Part shown: in pieces, positions 13,701 to 26,968 of the stretch
How positions within the stretch are numbered: the first letter of the stretch is position 1
Layout of the letters: each line of letters opens with the position of its first letter
NCBI GenBank assembly: GCA_023846275.1
Contig: CM043872.1
Span: 29,192,670-29,256,669, forward strand
Length of the DNA stretch: 64,000 nucleotides
Reading direction: 5' to 3'
Source: Vanilla planifolia
Taxonomy: Eukaryota > Streptophyta > Magnoliopsida > Asparagales > Orchidaceae
Position numbers and translations under genes: made by a program
The notes under the pieces: generated by a model
The model's database searches: none
What the model was told of the DNA's origin: nothing
Seen by the model: only the letters and a program-made list of their open reading frames with translations

Positions 13701-16700
13701 CTGACAACTTTAATTATTATTTATTGAGGTGCTTTCTTTAGTTTACATTGCATATCTATAATTTATTCTCTAAAAAAGTAAATACTAAATTTAATAAGAA
13801 AAAATAATTACAGCAGCGACTTTTTTATGTTATGCTCTTACAACCAACTTTTTGGGATTTTTTTTTTAATTTTAAAAATGAAATTAGATAATAATAAACA
13901 ATATTTATTAAGATTTTAATATTGAGGATAAATTTGTGCAATACGGCTGTCGCTTTGTGGTGATGATCATCCCGGCTGGTTGGCAACGTTCCAATTACCT
14001 GTTTGTTTAGGATTTTTTTGTTTAAATATTTATCACAAGTTTGTAATTTTAATAAAAATATTATGTCAATTATTTTAAAAAAAAAATTGTTAAATCATTC
14101 CTGATAATCTTTTAAAGTAGCTCTCTTCTCGAACACTACTAATAGCTGGAGCCAAATTCATTTTGTTGGTTTGATTATTGTTAGTAAAGAAATAAATTCT
14201 AATAAGGTGTCTTTTTTTAGTCTTCATCACTTAGGGTTGATAAGATCACCTATCTTTTTAATTCATGACCACTTTGATTTAATTACAATTCAATTTTGCT
14301 TTACTTTTAAAGTTGGGTCAAACCTCATAAGAGGCATTCCACCCAATTAAAAAAAATTAAATTATCTTTGTCTCCTATAATTATTATTTATTGTATTTTT
14401 CAAAAAAAAAAAAGATCAATTTAATTCATATCTCATCAAGTTGGCTTTCCAATAGCAATAATCCTACAAAATAAACCTTAACTTGGTTACACATTATTGA
14501 CATGTGGTTTGAAAGTTTATGTTTGATTTTTTTGATGTTTGAAAGTACAAATTTCATCAAAATATAATTTAATTTTAAATATAATAGAAATAATAATTAA
14601 ATTTTGTAAATAAATTATTATTTTGTGTTTTTAATAAATGATAATGATGTGTTCTATCATTTGAGAAATTATTTTTAAGCTATTAGACTGTATTCAATTA
14701 AAATATTTTTCCTAATAAAAATCAAATAAAACTTTAAAAGATAATGAGTTTAAAAAAATTATTTTATTTTTTTAAATGGATTGTTAAGAGAGTAATAAAA
14801 TAAGAGATTAAGTTAGGTTATTAAATAAAAAATATCCAATAACACAAAAGCCTAAATTTGTAATTTTGAAATCATTATTTTTTATATGAAAATTAAGTCA
14901 TTGTTGAATATCCAATATGAATATTCTTCGTGTATATTGTCATGCTCTACCTCGTCATTTCTTGTATTAATAACCAATAATACATATGAAGAGCAGAAAA
15001 TATCATGTAATATCAAAATATTTTGAGACATTGGGTATATAAAACCAACAATTAAGTGAGAGTGATAATGAAAATACATTTAAATGTAATTTTTAAGTAG
15101 ACTAGCAAAGAATAAAAACTATAGCAATACATATACATACCTTAAATATTATTCATAAATATTACACACCTATGTAAATATTCACAAATAACTTCAAATA
15201 TATGTAAAATACAAATCACAAAAATATTTCATATAAAACTTATCACATAACTCAATACAACTCATTCGCTCTCATATACTTATATCATATGCCACTAATT
15301 TCCCCTAATTTTATGTGCATCTATATTACAACTTGGAATGCAAATAAGTAACGTTGTATCCTAGAGTTTGATGATCACAAAACAAAACTCAAGTTAACTA
15401 ATAGATGTTTAAGCTGTGAAGCTGTGGCAAGATTTAGTGGATACAATGACTGGTGGTAAGGAGCAAAACACATATACCTCGCAATGTAACGAAACTTGAA
15501 GACCTTTGCTCAATGAGTGTCTTGACCTACAAAATTTTGAGCCAAAGTGTTAAGCTCTTTATGCATGGTTAAACTACTTGAAGCTAATCATTTACTATAA
15601 TTATAATGTTTAGAATGTCAAACATTTTCCTTTTGCAAAGAGGAACTTAGGATTCTTTTGATGCATATATTCTTATCAAAATATTGTTATTGAGTTATAA
15701 TCTATTTAGAGTTGTATTAGAATTTGAGTAATATTAGCATACATACTCTCTATATACAAATCAAATATTTAAGTTGAAGAAATCATGTTCAAATAAAGTA
15801 TTATGCTTAATTGTCTTGTGATGTACAATATGATGTCTCTTACCATACATGTACTATATAATTTATAGCTTATATTCTAAGTAGAACTTGAATCTGTGTA
15901 GTCATAGTAGTTGTACGATGACTTCTTCATACATATATGACATCTTATTAGGATAAGACATAAAAGAATAAACCTAGTTGTAATAGGCATCGATTGAGTA
16001 TGATTCAAGTTTTTGTTTTGAGTGCCAAGCTTTATTACTTGTTATATAGATACAATATATTAATTGTATTTGTATGATAGTTTTTCATCCTTCCAAACTC
16101 AGTAAATGAACTAGTTAATTTTGCATCACAAATGTACGATGACTTTCATCATGCATATGTGATTACTAATATAACTAAGAATTATTGATTAAGCATTCAT
16201 CATATATGATATCCTTCATGTATGGGACTAATTTATGCTCTATGAATTCATTTAACTTTCTCATAATAAAATATGGAGTATTATCTTGCATTAGTAAGAT
16301 CTATTTTCATCACAAAACAATTGAAATATTTTAAGGATTAAAATATTAAATCATCATTATACATATATGATTAATTATATTATATAAGCATATTTGAATC
16401 ATTATTTAATTATGTGTCATTTGCTCTAAATGAACATCATTGATTTTGTAGGATTTCATATCGTACAGAAATCTTAAGAGCTAAAGACTTAATAAAATAA
16501 ATTATTGCATGATAATGATCTACAAATCAAACTCATATAATCAATTTGAATATAACAAATGAATATTGTATACTTGTATGATCTCAATGATAATCTAATA
16601 AGATGAACTAAAAACTTAAATGTTTAGAACTTTCAACTTACAATACAATATTGATTATCATAATTGTATCATAATTATTCAATAACTAAAATATGTTTAT

Positions 16701-17754
16701 AATAACTTATATTCTTATGAAGCCTAAGATAAAATAAATCTTAAAGTTAAGATAATAAAATAATGATTCAAAATATTTGATATGATAAAATAATATTAAA
16801 AGATTGGGAAGCATGGCATAGTTTAAAAATTTATCAAAAATCTTAATTAAGAATACTAATGGGTAAACCTCTTTAAGATAAATTTAATGACATTAAATTT
16901 ATAATTTTATAATAAAATAATAAATTATAAATTTTTAATGAATTGAGATAAAAATATAATTTTACAAATTTAAATTCAAGTTTATTTGTAACTTTTAGAA
17001 TGTTGGAAGAGCGTGAATACAATTTTATAAATTTTGGTGTAATTAGAATTGATTTCACAAAAAATTAATATGTAAATAACAAAAAGTTTGGTGATACATG
17101 CAAATAATGAATCAAGTATATATATATTTGTCATTTATTATTAAAATAAATAACTATGGTGATGACAATTATTTTGATATTGTATTCATGTTATCAAATT
17201 AATGTACACACATACACATATACATACATACATATCATGTTGAATAATTTAGATATTAAAAATTTAACAGTCAATGAGGTTTAATCCTCTAAACCACCAA
17301 TAACAAATATTTAAGCACACTCAGCCCTTCCTTACCGATTTCCAAGACTTTCCCTTCCTGTGAGCTCATGATAAGATCGAGTTGGGTGCCGTGCGTAGTG
17401 GCCATCAGTTGCCATCACAAAAGGAGTGTTGTGAGTTCAACAACTCTCACCACTATGCTGTTTGCGTAGAGCTCTAATTGAGAATTTGTTTTGGTCCACA
17501 TGCCAAACATCATCGAGGAGGTAAGTTGCTCAAGTTATCTCATTTATTTCTTTTCTATTACAATGCATGAGTTGCTTCCAAGTTGTTGTGAAAAGAGGAG
17601 AGTGATGATAGAGTCATAGGGGGAGCTTGGTCCTACTAGAGAAAGAGAGGAGGAAGGCTCGATGTCTAAAGGAGGAGAGAAGAGTTAGTGTCGAGGGAAG
17701 TGTGAGTCTATAAAAGTAAGATGATAAATTTTTATTTTTTTAAGAGGAAGGAAT

Positions 17755-17774
17755 GAGAGAGAGAGAGAGAGAGA
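17755..17774. repeat. (GA)n microsatellite
   Basis: An uninterrupted run of GA dinucleotides about ten units long, inside a purine-rich patch (17.58-17.85 kb) of the intergenic region. Confidence 0.9.
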
Positions 17775-18272
17775 ATGATAAGAGAGGAGTTAGGTTTATT
17801 ATGGAGGGAGGAGTTAGCTGTGCCAAAGTAGGGAGAAAGAGATTTAGAGCAATGATTTGATTTCATCAAAGGATTTGGCTTATTAAATTAAGGAGCCTAG
17901 GTCACACTGAATGGCATTAACTCGTGCGGTATGGATAACATGGACATGTGTATGGGATCATTGAGATTCGATTATATTTAGATAGAGGAATTTAATCCAA
18001 GAGTAGATTGGGTTCAAGATTAGGGTCACTTGGTCCAAACAGTTTGTAAAAGAAAAGGAAAGGTATTAAGGTTTATTTAAACAAGTTCAGGATTTAGACA
18101 AATCAGATTATGATTGATTTAAGCAAAGTAGGGAGTACTAAGTGAGTGTTAAGAGATGTCCCAAAGGAGAAATCACTAAAGTGAATAACAACTTTTTGAA
18201 AGCTTTTAGGTAAAAGGGTATAAAAATAAATTATTCTATAGTAGCTACTAAGAAAATGATTATGATATTTAT

Positions 18273-20350
18273 ATGAGATATCATAATTTTAATATATTGA
18301 GATACTTTTTGGGTACTCTCTTGCTCACTTTATCATATTGTATGATGGTTTTATATTGTATAGTAAGATGTTCTAAGCTAATTCTTGTTCCTTATATTAT
18401 ACTATGCAATGATGTGATATCATACTATATAATAATCTTATTTAACTTGTTTACTTCATTACTCACTCTATCATACTGTATGATGCTTTATATCATATAG
18501 TATAATATTCTAAGCTATCTTAATTACTTTGCTTCACTCAAGATTATATTGTATGAAGGTTTGCTATCAAACAATATGTTAGGTTCCATCTCTAGTTCTA
18601 TAATTAATGTCTTATGCAAATTATATTATACAGACTATTTATTTGTATTATACAATCTATCTCTTTAAAATTTAAGGTTTTTTACATATATTCAAGATTT
18701 CCTTCTCATACTATTTGAATATAAATAAGCATCAAATATAATTAACAAACGTGTAACATGTGTGTTTTTCCCTCTAAACCCATGCTAAGCACATAAGTTT
18801 TTTTAATTCTTTTTAAATTTACATCTTAAGTTATAATTATATTTGGAATACATTCCTAGACATTTCTAACTAGCTTTGAACCCTAAATATGTCTATGTCT
18901 AAAGAGTTCCTTTAGATTTGTCCTCTCTAAGACAATTTAACCTAAGGTTTACTTAATGTTTAATAGTTTTTCACTATGAGATATCAATTGCTTTTATATC
19001 ACCCTTATGTCATCCTTGACCTAGCCTTTCTCAAATTTAGTCTCACCCCATGTAATTCTTTTACTTTTTTCTTTTACATTTTTGTTTTGTGATTATTATC
19101 ACAATAACATAAATTAAACATATAAAATATTATCTCAATGATATCATGCTCAAGCAAACATATATAATATATTATCAAGTCATTAAACTTCAAAGAAAAT
19201 AATCATCTTCAAGATAGTCATTTATATCATCTCCTAAGATTCTAAACCTTTAACTAGTAACACACATCAAACATCAACCCAAAAGTACAAACTTACGTAT
19301 ACAAACAACTTTTTTTTGTTATTTTAAATTATCATTTAAGGGCTTCTAACTTACAACGTCAACCATCAAAATATATATACATATAATACAAGTTGCTTAC
19401 TCTTAATTTTCATACAATGGTCATGCCAAGAATTAGATCTTTACACAATTTCATCTTCTCCTTACAAGTGTTATAATACTTTATTGGTTCTAAGTTTTTC
19501 CATTGCCTTGTGCAAAACTTTTTTAATATTTCATCCAACTCTTAGAGATACTTCTTCTTTCTCTTTCTTTTTTAATCTAATACAATTGCCTAAAACTAAT
19601 TGTTTATTTTTTTCTTAAAAAATATTTTCCAAGCTTTATCTCACATCTTCTATACATAGCTAACATCCACTTACATTCATGGCCATTCAACTTCTTACAA
19701 TGGCTATGTCCTTTAATTGAGTACTTCTTCACCTTCTTAACTCCAATGATTTCTCATTAGTTTAACTCTTTTTGAGATAATTTACTCAGTTTTTTATCAC
19801 TTAAGTTTTGAAAATCTTTCGATTATAGAACATTGTACTATATGATCCATTCACTTTAGTATCATTTTTTGCTTAATATTTATCTTTATCTAATATTAAT
19901 TATATTGATCATACTCATACTATTTATTAATTGTACTTGCATGATACATTTTACTTTGTATTCTTATTACATCGTAATTGATGATTTTTATGTATAATAC
20001 TCTTTTAACTTGATCACACTTATATAGTAGCCTTAATTGTACTTGTCTGATCCTTATTCATTCATCTTATTTATTCTCATGATATTGTATCATACGATGG
20101 CTTTATTGTAATTATTTAATCTATATCACTTTTCTCTTAAGGGTATTGTACTTGTATGATTATCTTAATCATACTATACATTATTTTGAGTTTATTAAAC
20201 TCATGAGACCCCTTATGGTAATGCATTATACAAATTTAATCTTATTAATATGATTTTCCAAATTGTATTAAATGATCTATTCTAGCTTATTCAATTAAGT
20301 TATATATTCTATTGTATCGTACGATTTCTATGATTATATTGTATGATGCC
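18273..20350. repeat. Diffuse field of short palindromic ATCATAC/GTATGAT motifs
   Basis: Variants of ATCATACTGTATGAT or its halves recur at irregular spacing. Examples lie near 18333-18350, 18420-18430, 18470-18485, 18540-18557, 19940, 20090, 20155-20185 and 20315-20350. Around 18300-18500 a roughly 150-bp unit (TCACT..TATCATA..GTATGATG..TTCTAAGCTA) appears twice. There is no fixed period over the whole field. Confidence 0.5.
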
Positions 20351-23300
20351 TTTATAAAAATTACAATTTTCATAAAAAATTTCATAAACTTATTCTAAAA
20401 AATTGCTAAGATGTAATTAATTCAAAAACATTCTTATTTTACAAGCTTAGTATGTTACATTTGCCAATATAACCTTATTAATAAATATAATAATGATGTT
20501 CTATTCATTTGAATAATCTACTTTAATTATTATTTGTCTATTTTAAAGATTAATTATTTTTCTTTTACAGATATAATGCTAGCATCACATGCCCTTCTCA
20601 CTCAAAACATCCACGATTACTTTATCCATCTTGAGATGATAAATGATTTATAAATCATAAAATTTGATAAATTTAAATAATATTTTTTTATCTCAAATTC
20701 AATTTTTTTTTTATTAAAAATATATTTCATAGTTGAATCTATATAAATAATGTTTGTGAATATTTAAAGCAAATACAAAAACCTCTAATTCCAACTCGTA
20801 TACAGAATAATTCTTTTTAGTTAACTTCAATTTTTTAGATGCATAATTACTTATTTTTATTATACATTAGCATACAACCTAATCCTTCTAACGATACATC
20901 GTTATAAATTTTATATGCTTCTATGCATTTTTGGTAAAATCAAAATTGAAATTAATATTAGTTTAATTTTCAATATTTAAAAATTACTATCATAGTTTGA
21001 GTCATAATCAAATTTAATTATTTAACTTGTTAATTTTGTTAATAGAGAAGTTATTTGTGAATTTTTTTTCATAAATTTTATATATAATTTAGTTATTTCT
21101 AAGAAACTCTTTATTTTTATTACCCTTTGAGACTTAGATATAACATCTAAAAAAGACTAAAAATAATAAATAAATGTTGAGTGATATCTTGAGAGAAAAA
21201 TTAAATAAGAAATGATTTATATCAAAAGTTTTTGAAGAAAGAGGTATTAAGATTAAGTTTTCTACATCAACTACTAAAAGAAAGATTTTTAATTTTATAT
21301 GAGATGTCACGATTTTAAAATGACTAGATATTTTTTTTAAGATAAAAACTAACTTAGGTAAGGATTGGACGACCAAAGGATCAAGATCTTGGTGTAATGA
21401 AACTAAGATGTCACATAGGTCAATCTATTTTAATAAAATTTTTTTGATAAATAGTTTATATTTTTTAACACTAATAAAATGCTATAGGAACATCAACTTG
21501 ATAACTAAAATTCATATTTAAATAATTTGTTATACTATTAATTTTCTAAATTTTTCTTAAAATCTATAACATTATAAACAAATGAGTAACTTACTCCTTT
21601 GAAGGTATTGAATATATTAAAATATTATTTATAAATATAATGAAAATTTAGATTATATATATATTTTAAAAACTCTATTCATTGAATATATAAAAATTAC
21701 AGCTCGATTAGTTAATCCAAATAATAATATTAAAAATTCATAGCATTTATACCTTGTTTTGATCTATAAGTTTTTGCGATAGAAAAGAAGATTTAAAAAT
21801 ATATATATATTTTTTAAAAAATGTTATATAATAAATAAAACGTCCTTTTCAGGTTAACAAGACGTCCTCATCCACACAGGAGATAAATTCGGGATTTTAA
21901 GCAAATTTAGAACGTCAAATAAGGTAATAAATTCAAACTTTAAAAAAGAATAATTATTTATTGGTAAAAACTAAAAATAGCAGTTTTTTATTCTTAATAT
22001 GGATTGAAACATTTCCGTTATCCACAAAAGCAATCAATGTTTTAATTTAAATAAAAAACGTAGGCAACAAGGCGAATTAAATTTTCTTGAGAAAACATTT
22101 GTTAATTATAACATATAAAAGGAATAAACTTTACCAATTAATTCCAAATTAGCGTAATTAAGAGATTCTCATCATCTTATAAAATATATATTTCTATCTA
22201 TGATCTCATAAAATATTATAAAAAGCGTGGAATTCAACTTTTTATCTAATTCAATTCACTGTGAAGTCAATTATCTTTCATTTTATTATGTTTTGTTTTA
22301 TATTTTTTCTTTATTTTGATATTATAATATAATTATTATAGATATATTAAATTATATTATATATTATGATGATATATGATTAAGAAAAATAAGCTCACAG
22401 CCTTAATATAGCATAAATTATTATAGATATTATTAAGATTATATAAGTTGATTCAATCTAATTGTTTTATGACAATCGATAATAATAACTTATATAATTC
22501 TTCAATCAATTATATGGATTTTTTACATGATTGTGTGATAGATTATTATATTAAAGTTTATTGGTTATATATGTTTATCTATATTTATTCTTTTAGATAT
22601 TATTTATTATATTTCATTGGTCATTTGGATATTCTTATGATGGTGTATCTTTGGTTTTGATACATTAGTTTTTTTTTTTTTTTAACTTTCTTAAAGAGCA
22701 TCAAATGTTATCCATTGTTAGATTAGGGAATATGATGAACCTAAAAATTGACATATTTATTTCGAGTTATCGCATGTTTTTTTTAATTTAACGACAAACA
22801 TCATGCCTTCAAATTTTGATGTGGTTAAATCGAATGCATGCAGCATTGATCGATATTGAAAGAAAAAAAAAAGATATCTTATTTTAAAAATATTATGACA
22901 TAATATGAGTGAAACCTTACTTCTTATTCTAATATATTTATTTAAAAATCAAGAAAATTATGATTATATTTTAATTCAAAAATAAAAATAAATTAACTAA
23001 GAGGGTATGAGTATTTAGTTATTCTCTCTGCATTAAAACTTTCTTATATTTGAAACTTAGTCATCTTAATTTGTATTATCTTTATTTTTGTGTTTTATTT
23101 CTCATTAATTTTATGTAGTACAAAGAAGAAGAATATTTTACTTGCTTACACCTATAATAGAGTTTGTCTTCATTATTGGTTGGAAATCATGCAATTCATT
23201 ATTGAACTTTCATAGAAGTAATGTTAATAATAATAAAAAAAAAAAACAGTCAGGTTTAAAAGATTTTGTTAAGAATTTTTTTAAAATTTATTTATATTAT

Positions 23301-25144
23301 ACAAGGCATCATAAAAAAAATATGAATAATATAATATGATTTTTTTTATTAAACATCCAAAATACATCACTTTCAAGGATACACGGGCTGAGTATTTGTA
23401 TATTCGATGATATTAAACGACCGCTATTATCTTACAATTAGTATATTAATTTAGGAGATGGCAATTATTGTAACAAAAATCACGTATAATTAAAAAAATT
23501 AACAATTATTATTTTATTCACTATACTATAAAATAAATAAATTTTTAATGATAGTGAGCTGGCGGATCAATTAAAAAAGCCAAATTGCACACACGGAATT
23601 TTTAAAAATTTGTAACATATAGTTCAAATTGATATGTTAAATATTCAAAATTGATGTGTTGTATGTTAAACAAGGCTGATCCGAGGATGCTTATCAATAA
23701 ATATTTAAATAATTAAATAAATAAAAGAAAAAGCAATTTGGTGAACGAAATGATAGTTTCCAAAATTTTTTACTATTAAAATAATTAAACTTCTTTACAA
23801 TTAAGTAAATAAAAATAAAAAAATATTATGCAATTCTTTGCATGTCTTTTGGTTTTATGTTGGCCTATTGCAAGATATTATTTTTTGCATTCGATCTCTC
23901 TTTTATTATCCGTGCATATTATTGTTAAACTTTAGTAAAATTGAAATATATTATTTGTTACATTCTTTGTTGACATTTTTATGCATATCATAGTTTTGTT
24001 AAAGATAGTTCAAGGAATTCTTATTTAGTTCATTAAGTAGCACATACAACTTCTTATCATTAGTCACAAATGTCTATTTTTTATATAAACATTTCTTATG
24101 TATAAATGAAGTGTTCGTCATTGAGTTGTCTATCAAAATATATAACTTCTACAATGAGATATTTTGATTCACAATAAATAAAATAAAATAATTTATATAT
24201 AATCTTATTTAGAAATCTAAAGTTTTTTCAAATATCATATATTTCATATTTTATAATTTCATAATTATTCACTCTTATAAATTATTTTTAACATGTTTAA
24301 TATAATACAATTTTATATTAAAACTCTTGTTGATGAAAACAATTAATGAAGACTACTACTATATGACTCCTTCATGATTTGTGTTTCTATAATTCAATCA
24401 TATTCATATTAGTTATTATACATGTATTATTAATTTTGTGCCCTTATAAATTGTTGAATATATTTGCACTTGTGATAATCACATTCATAAAATAATATAT
24501 GAATAAAATTAATGACATTATATTGTTTTGTATTAAAAAATACTTAGAAAGGAACTGACAAGAATCGTGCATCTCATTTGTTTCAATGGTTTTGTAGGCA
24601 CCAATTGGTAGTTGTTTAGATATGAATTAGTTAGCCTTTCTTGTCATTACCTTGTTTATCTATCATATTTGAAACATTTTGGTCAAAGAAGCTAAATAAA
24701 AAATCATTGGTAAAGAATTTATATATTTTTTTGTATTCATCAAAGTCTATATCATACATACATGATACTATATTTGATCTTTACTTTTGTCCAAAAATGT
24801 ATCGAACTTCGTTAAGAGGTCTTTATCAAGCTTCCTTTAAAAGCATATATTCTCAATCTAAAAAACTTAAAAAACAATTAAAACAACAAATGATCAATAT
24901 TTTCAAAATACTAAATTAATATTGAAAAAATTATCTTATTCTTTTATTAAAACAAATTAAAGAATACTTTTGTTTTTTTTCTTGACAATATATTTTTAAA
25001 CACAACACTTTTTATAAATACTTTTCAAATAGTAGTCTTAATAATTAAACGTCTTACAAGAAGAAAATTCAATGATTATATCTAGTTTCTCAATTCATCA
25101 TACTCTACAAACAATTTCTCTTGCTCAACCCATCATGATCTAAT

Positions 25145-25207
25145 CTTCTCCTTCTTCTTTTCTTTCTTCTTTTTCTACTTCTTTTACTTCTACTTCTTCT
25201 TTTTCAA
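25145..25207. repeat. Pyrimidine tract (TTC/CTT-rich)
   Basis: About 60 bases almost wholly of C and T with TTC and TTCT units, interrupted by a few A. It precedes a short GC-rich patch ending near 25265. No gene could be attached to it. Confidence 0.7.
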
Positions 25208-26968
25208 TCATGCAACTTTCTCCGAACCTGACTAAACCGAACGGGGCCCACCCAATGGTTGAGATTCTTGTTTTGAAACCGTCACATCATGCAAAGCTTG
25301 AATTAAACAGACGTGGATATAAATTGTTATATATAGATGACTAAGTCATAATTGATTATCTAGAAATATAGAAGGACCAGGGTTTGCATTAGCCAAACTG
25401 AAGGCTTTTCCTTGTTGGCCAAAGTTGACTCAATAATAGATGAGAACTGTGTCACCCAACTTTTTCTGTAGAGATAGCATCATCAAGTATAGCTGTAAAA
25501 CAAATACAAATTGGTAAGCCAGGCTTGGTATCTGCAAGTTGCAGCTCTTCAAACACTAGTTATGATTGTTAAATGAGTTTAAAATCATTTTCTTATTTCT
25601 TTTAACTAAAAAATCAAGATTTTAACAAATTCTTTTCATTAAAATAAGATACCTTTTTATCTTTTTAATTTATTTATATAGAGTCTTAGACCATTACAAT
25701 ATACTTGATGAATTACAATAATATATTTTTGTAATTGACTAAATATTTATATAAAAAGATAATCATCTCCCTTTTTAATATATTCATACATCAAATGCCA
25801 TATACTGAATAAGTTAATTATAAATAAATCCTATGAACTAAAAAATTAAGAACCGAAAAAATAAATTTCATGAATTGTTTGATATGGTCATTATCGTAAT
25901 TCTCATTGTAACACTAATTATATCTATTGGAGCTAGCTCAAGTAAAGATAATTGAAGAGCTTATTAGGTCACATTCTTTAACATTTAAAACGAGATCTAC
26001 AAGACCTCGACATCATCATGCAAAAGCTAGTACATTGTTCTCTCAAATTGCTTAGTCTAATTCTCTATGCAAAACGATCAAACGTTTCTCCCTCTTAGAG
26101 CTTGAATTTGTCCTTGCAATTGCAAATTATTTTGCAATTGATACCCATACACATGATATTTCATATGTATAACATCCAATTTGTGTATACAATCTTACAC
26201 TTTTTATCACTTAAACTAAACTTTTATAACTAATAAAACCCTTTTTTTAGAGAAAACAAGTCCCTTCTAGACTTACCAACAATAAACCATCCATCCAACA
26301 CATATATTGACTAAAAAAAACTTTTAATATTTGGTTAATTATTACTTAGTAATGTTTAATTATCACTATTACCTAAAACTTATCAGTAATTTTTATTATT
26401 TAATCCAATATTATATAAATACTATTTTATTTTAATTTTTAACATTTAAACTTTAAAATTTAACTGATATCTTAATCAATGTCATTTTTGAATGCCCATT
26501 TGTAATTTTCATTTAACTATATTATAAAATCAAACACTTTGTATACTTAAATAATATACACTACATAACAACATCCAAAAACTAAAAAGGGCATTACTGT
26601 AGCAAATAGCAACTTATTGTAGAATTTAAAGTTGATACAAAATTTAATACAACATTAACGGTCTGCTACATAGAAAATCAACTTGAGCAGCCATCTTTAA
26701 CACTTCCTAAAAGCTGAATGCTTCATAAATTGGCATTACCATGAAAACAAACAAAGAAAAACTTGAGAAAATTATTTACAAAACTTCTTTTTCGAACATT
26801 TTTTTTTAATTCACAAGTAATGCATAAACAAAACCTCAACAATTTGGCCTTCACAGAAAAAGAAAACCAATATATCACATGACACTTTACAACGATTATG
26901 TGTACACAATGGATAATTCCTCGTACAACATATTATATACAACACAGCATTCCTCACCTGATTGTGTA

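Larger units (their letters stand above)
13701..26968. other. AT-rich intergenic region, no gene supported
   Basis: This 13.3 kb stretch separates the response regulator promoter from the 3' end of the metallophosphoesterase. It is very AT-rich with many short poly-A and poly-T runs. Open frames reach at most about 90 codons and match nothing I know. Slightly richer patches lie at about 15.36-15.60, 17.28-17.70 and 25.2-25.5 kb and may be old transposon pieces. The first carries TGATGATCACAAA, close to a motif seen in the Copia terminal repeats at 45.0 and 47.7 kb. Confidence 0.6.

Noticed and set aside
13009..13704. Several overlapping frames of 60-136 codons on both strands upstream of the response regulator
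   Set aside because: They overlap exon 1 antisense or the leader, have skewed low-complexity composition and match no family.
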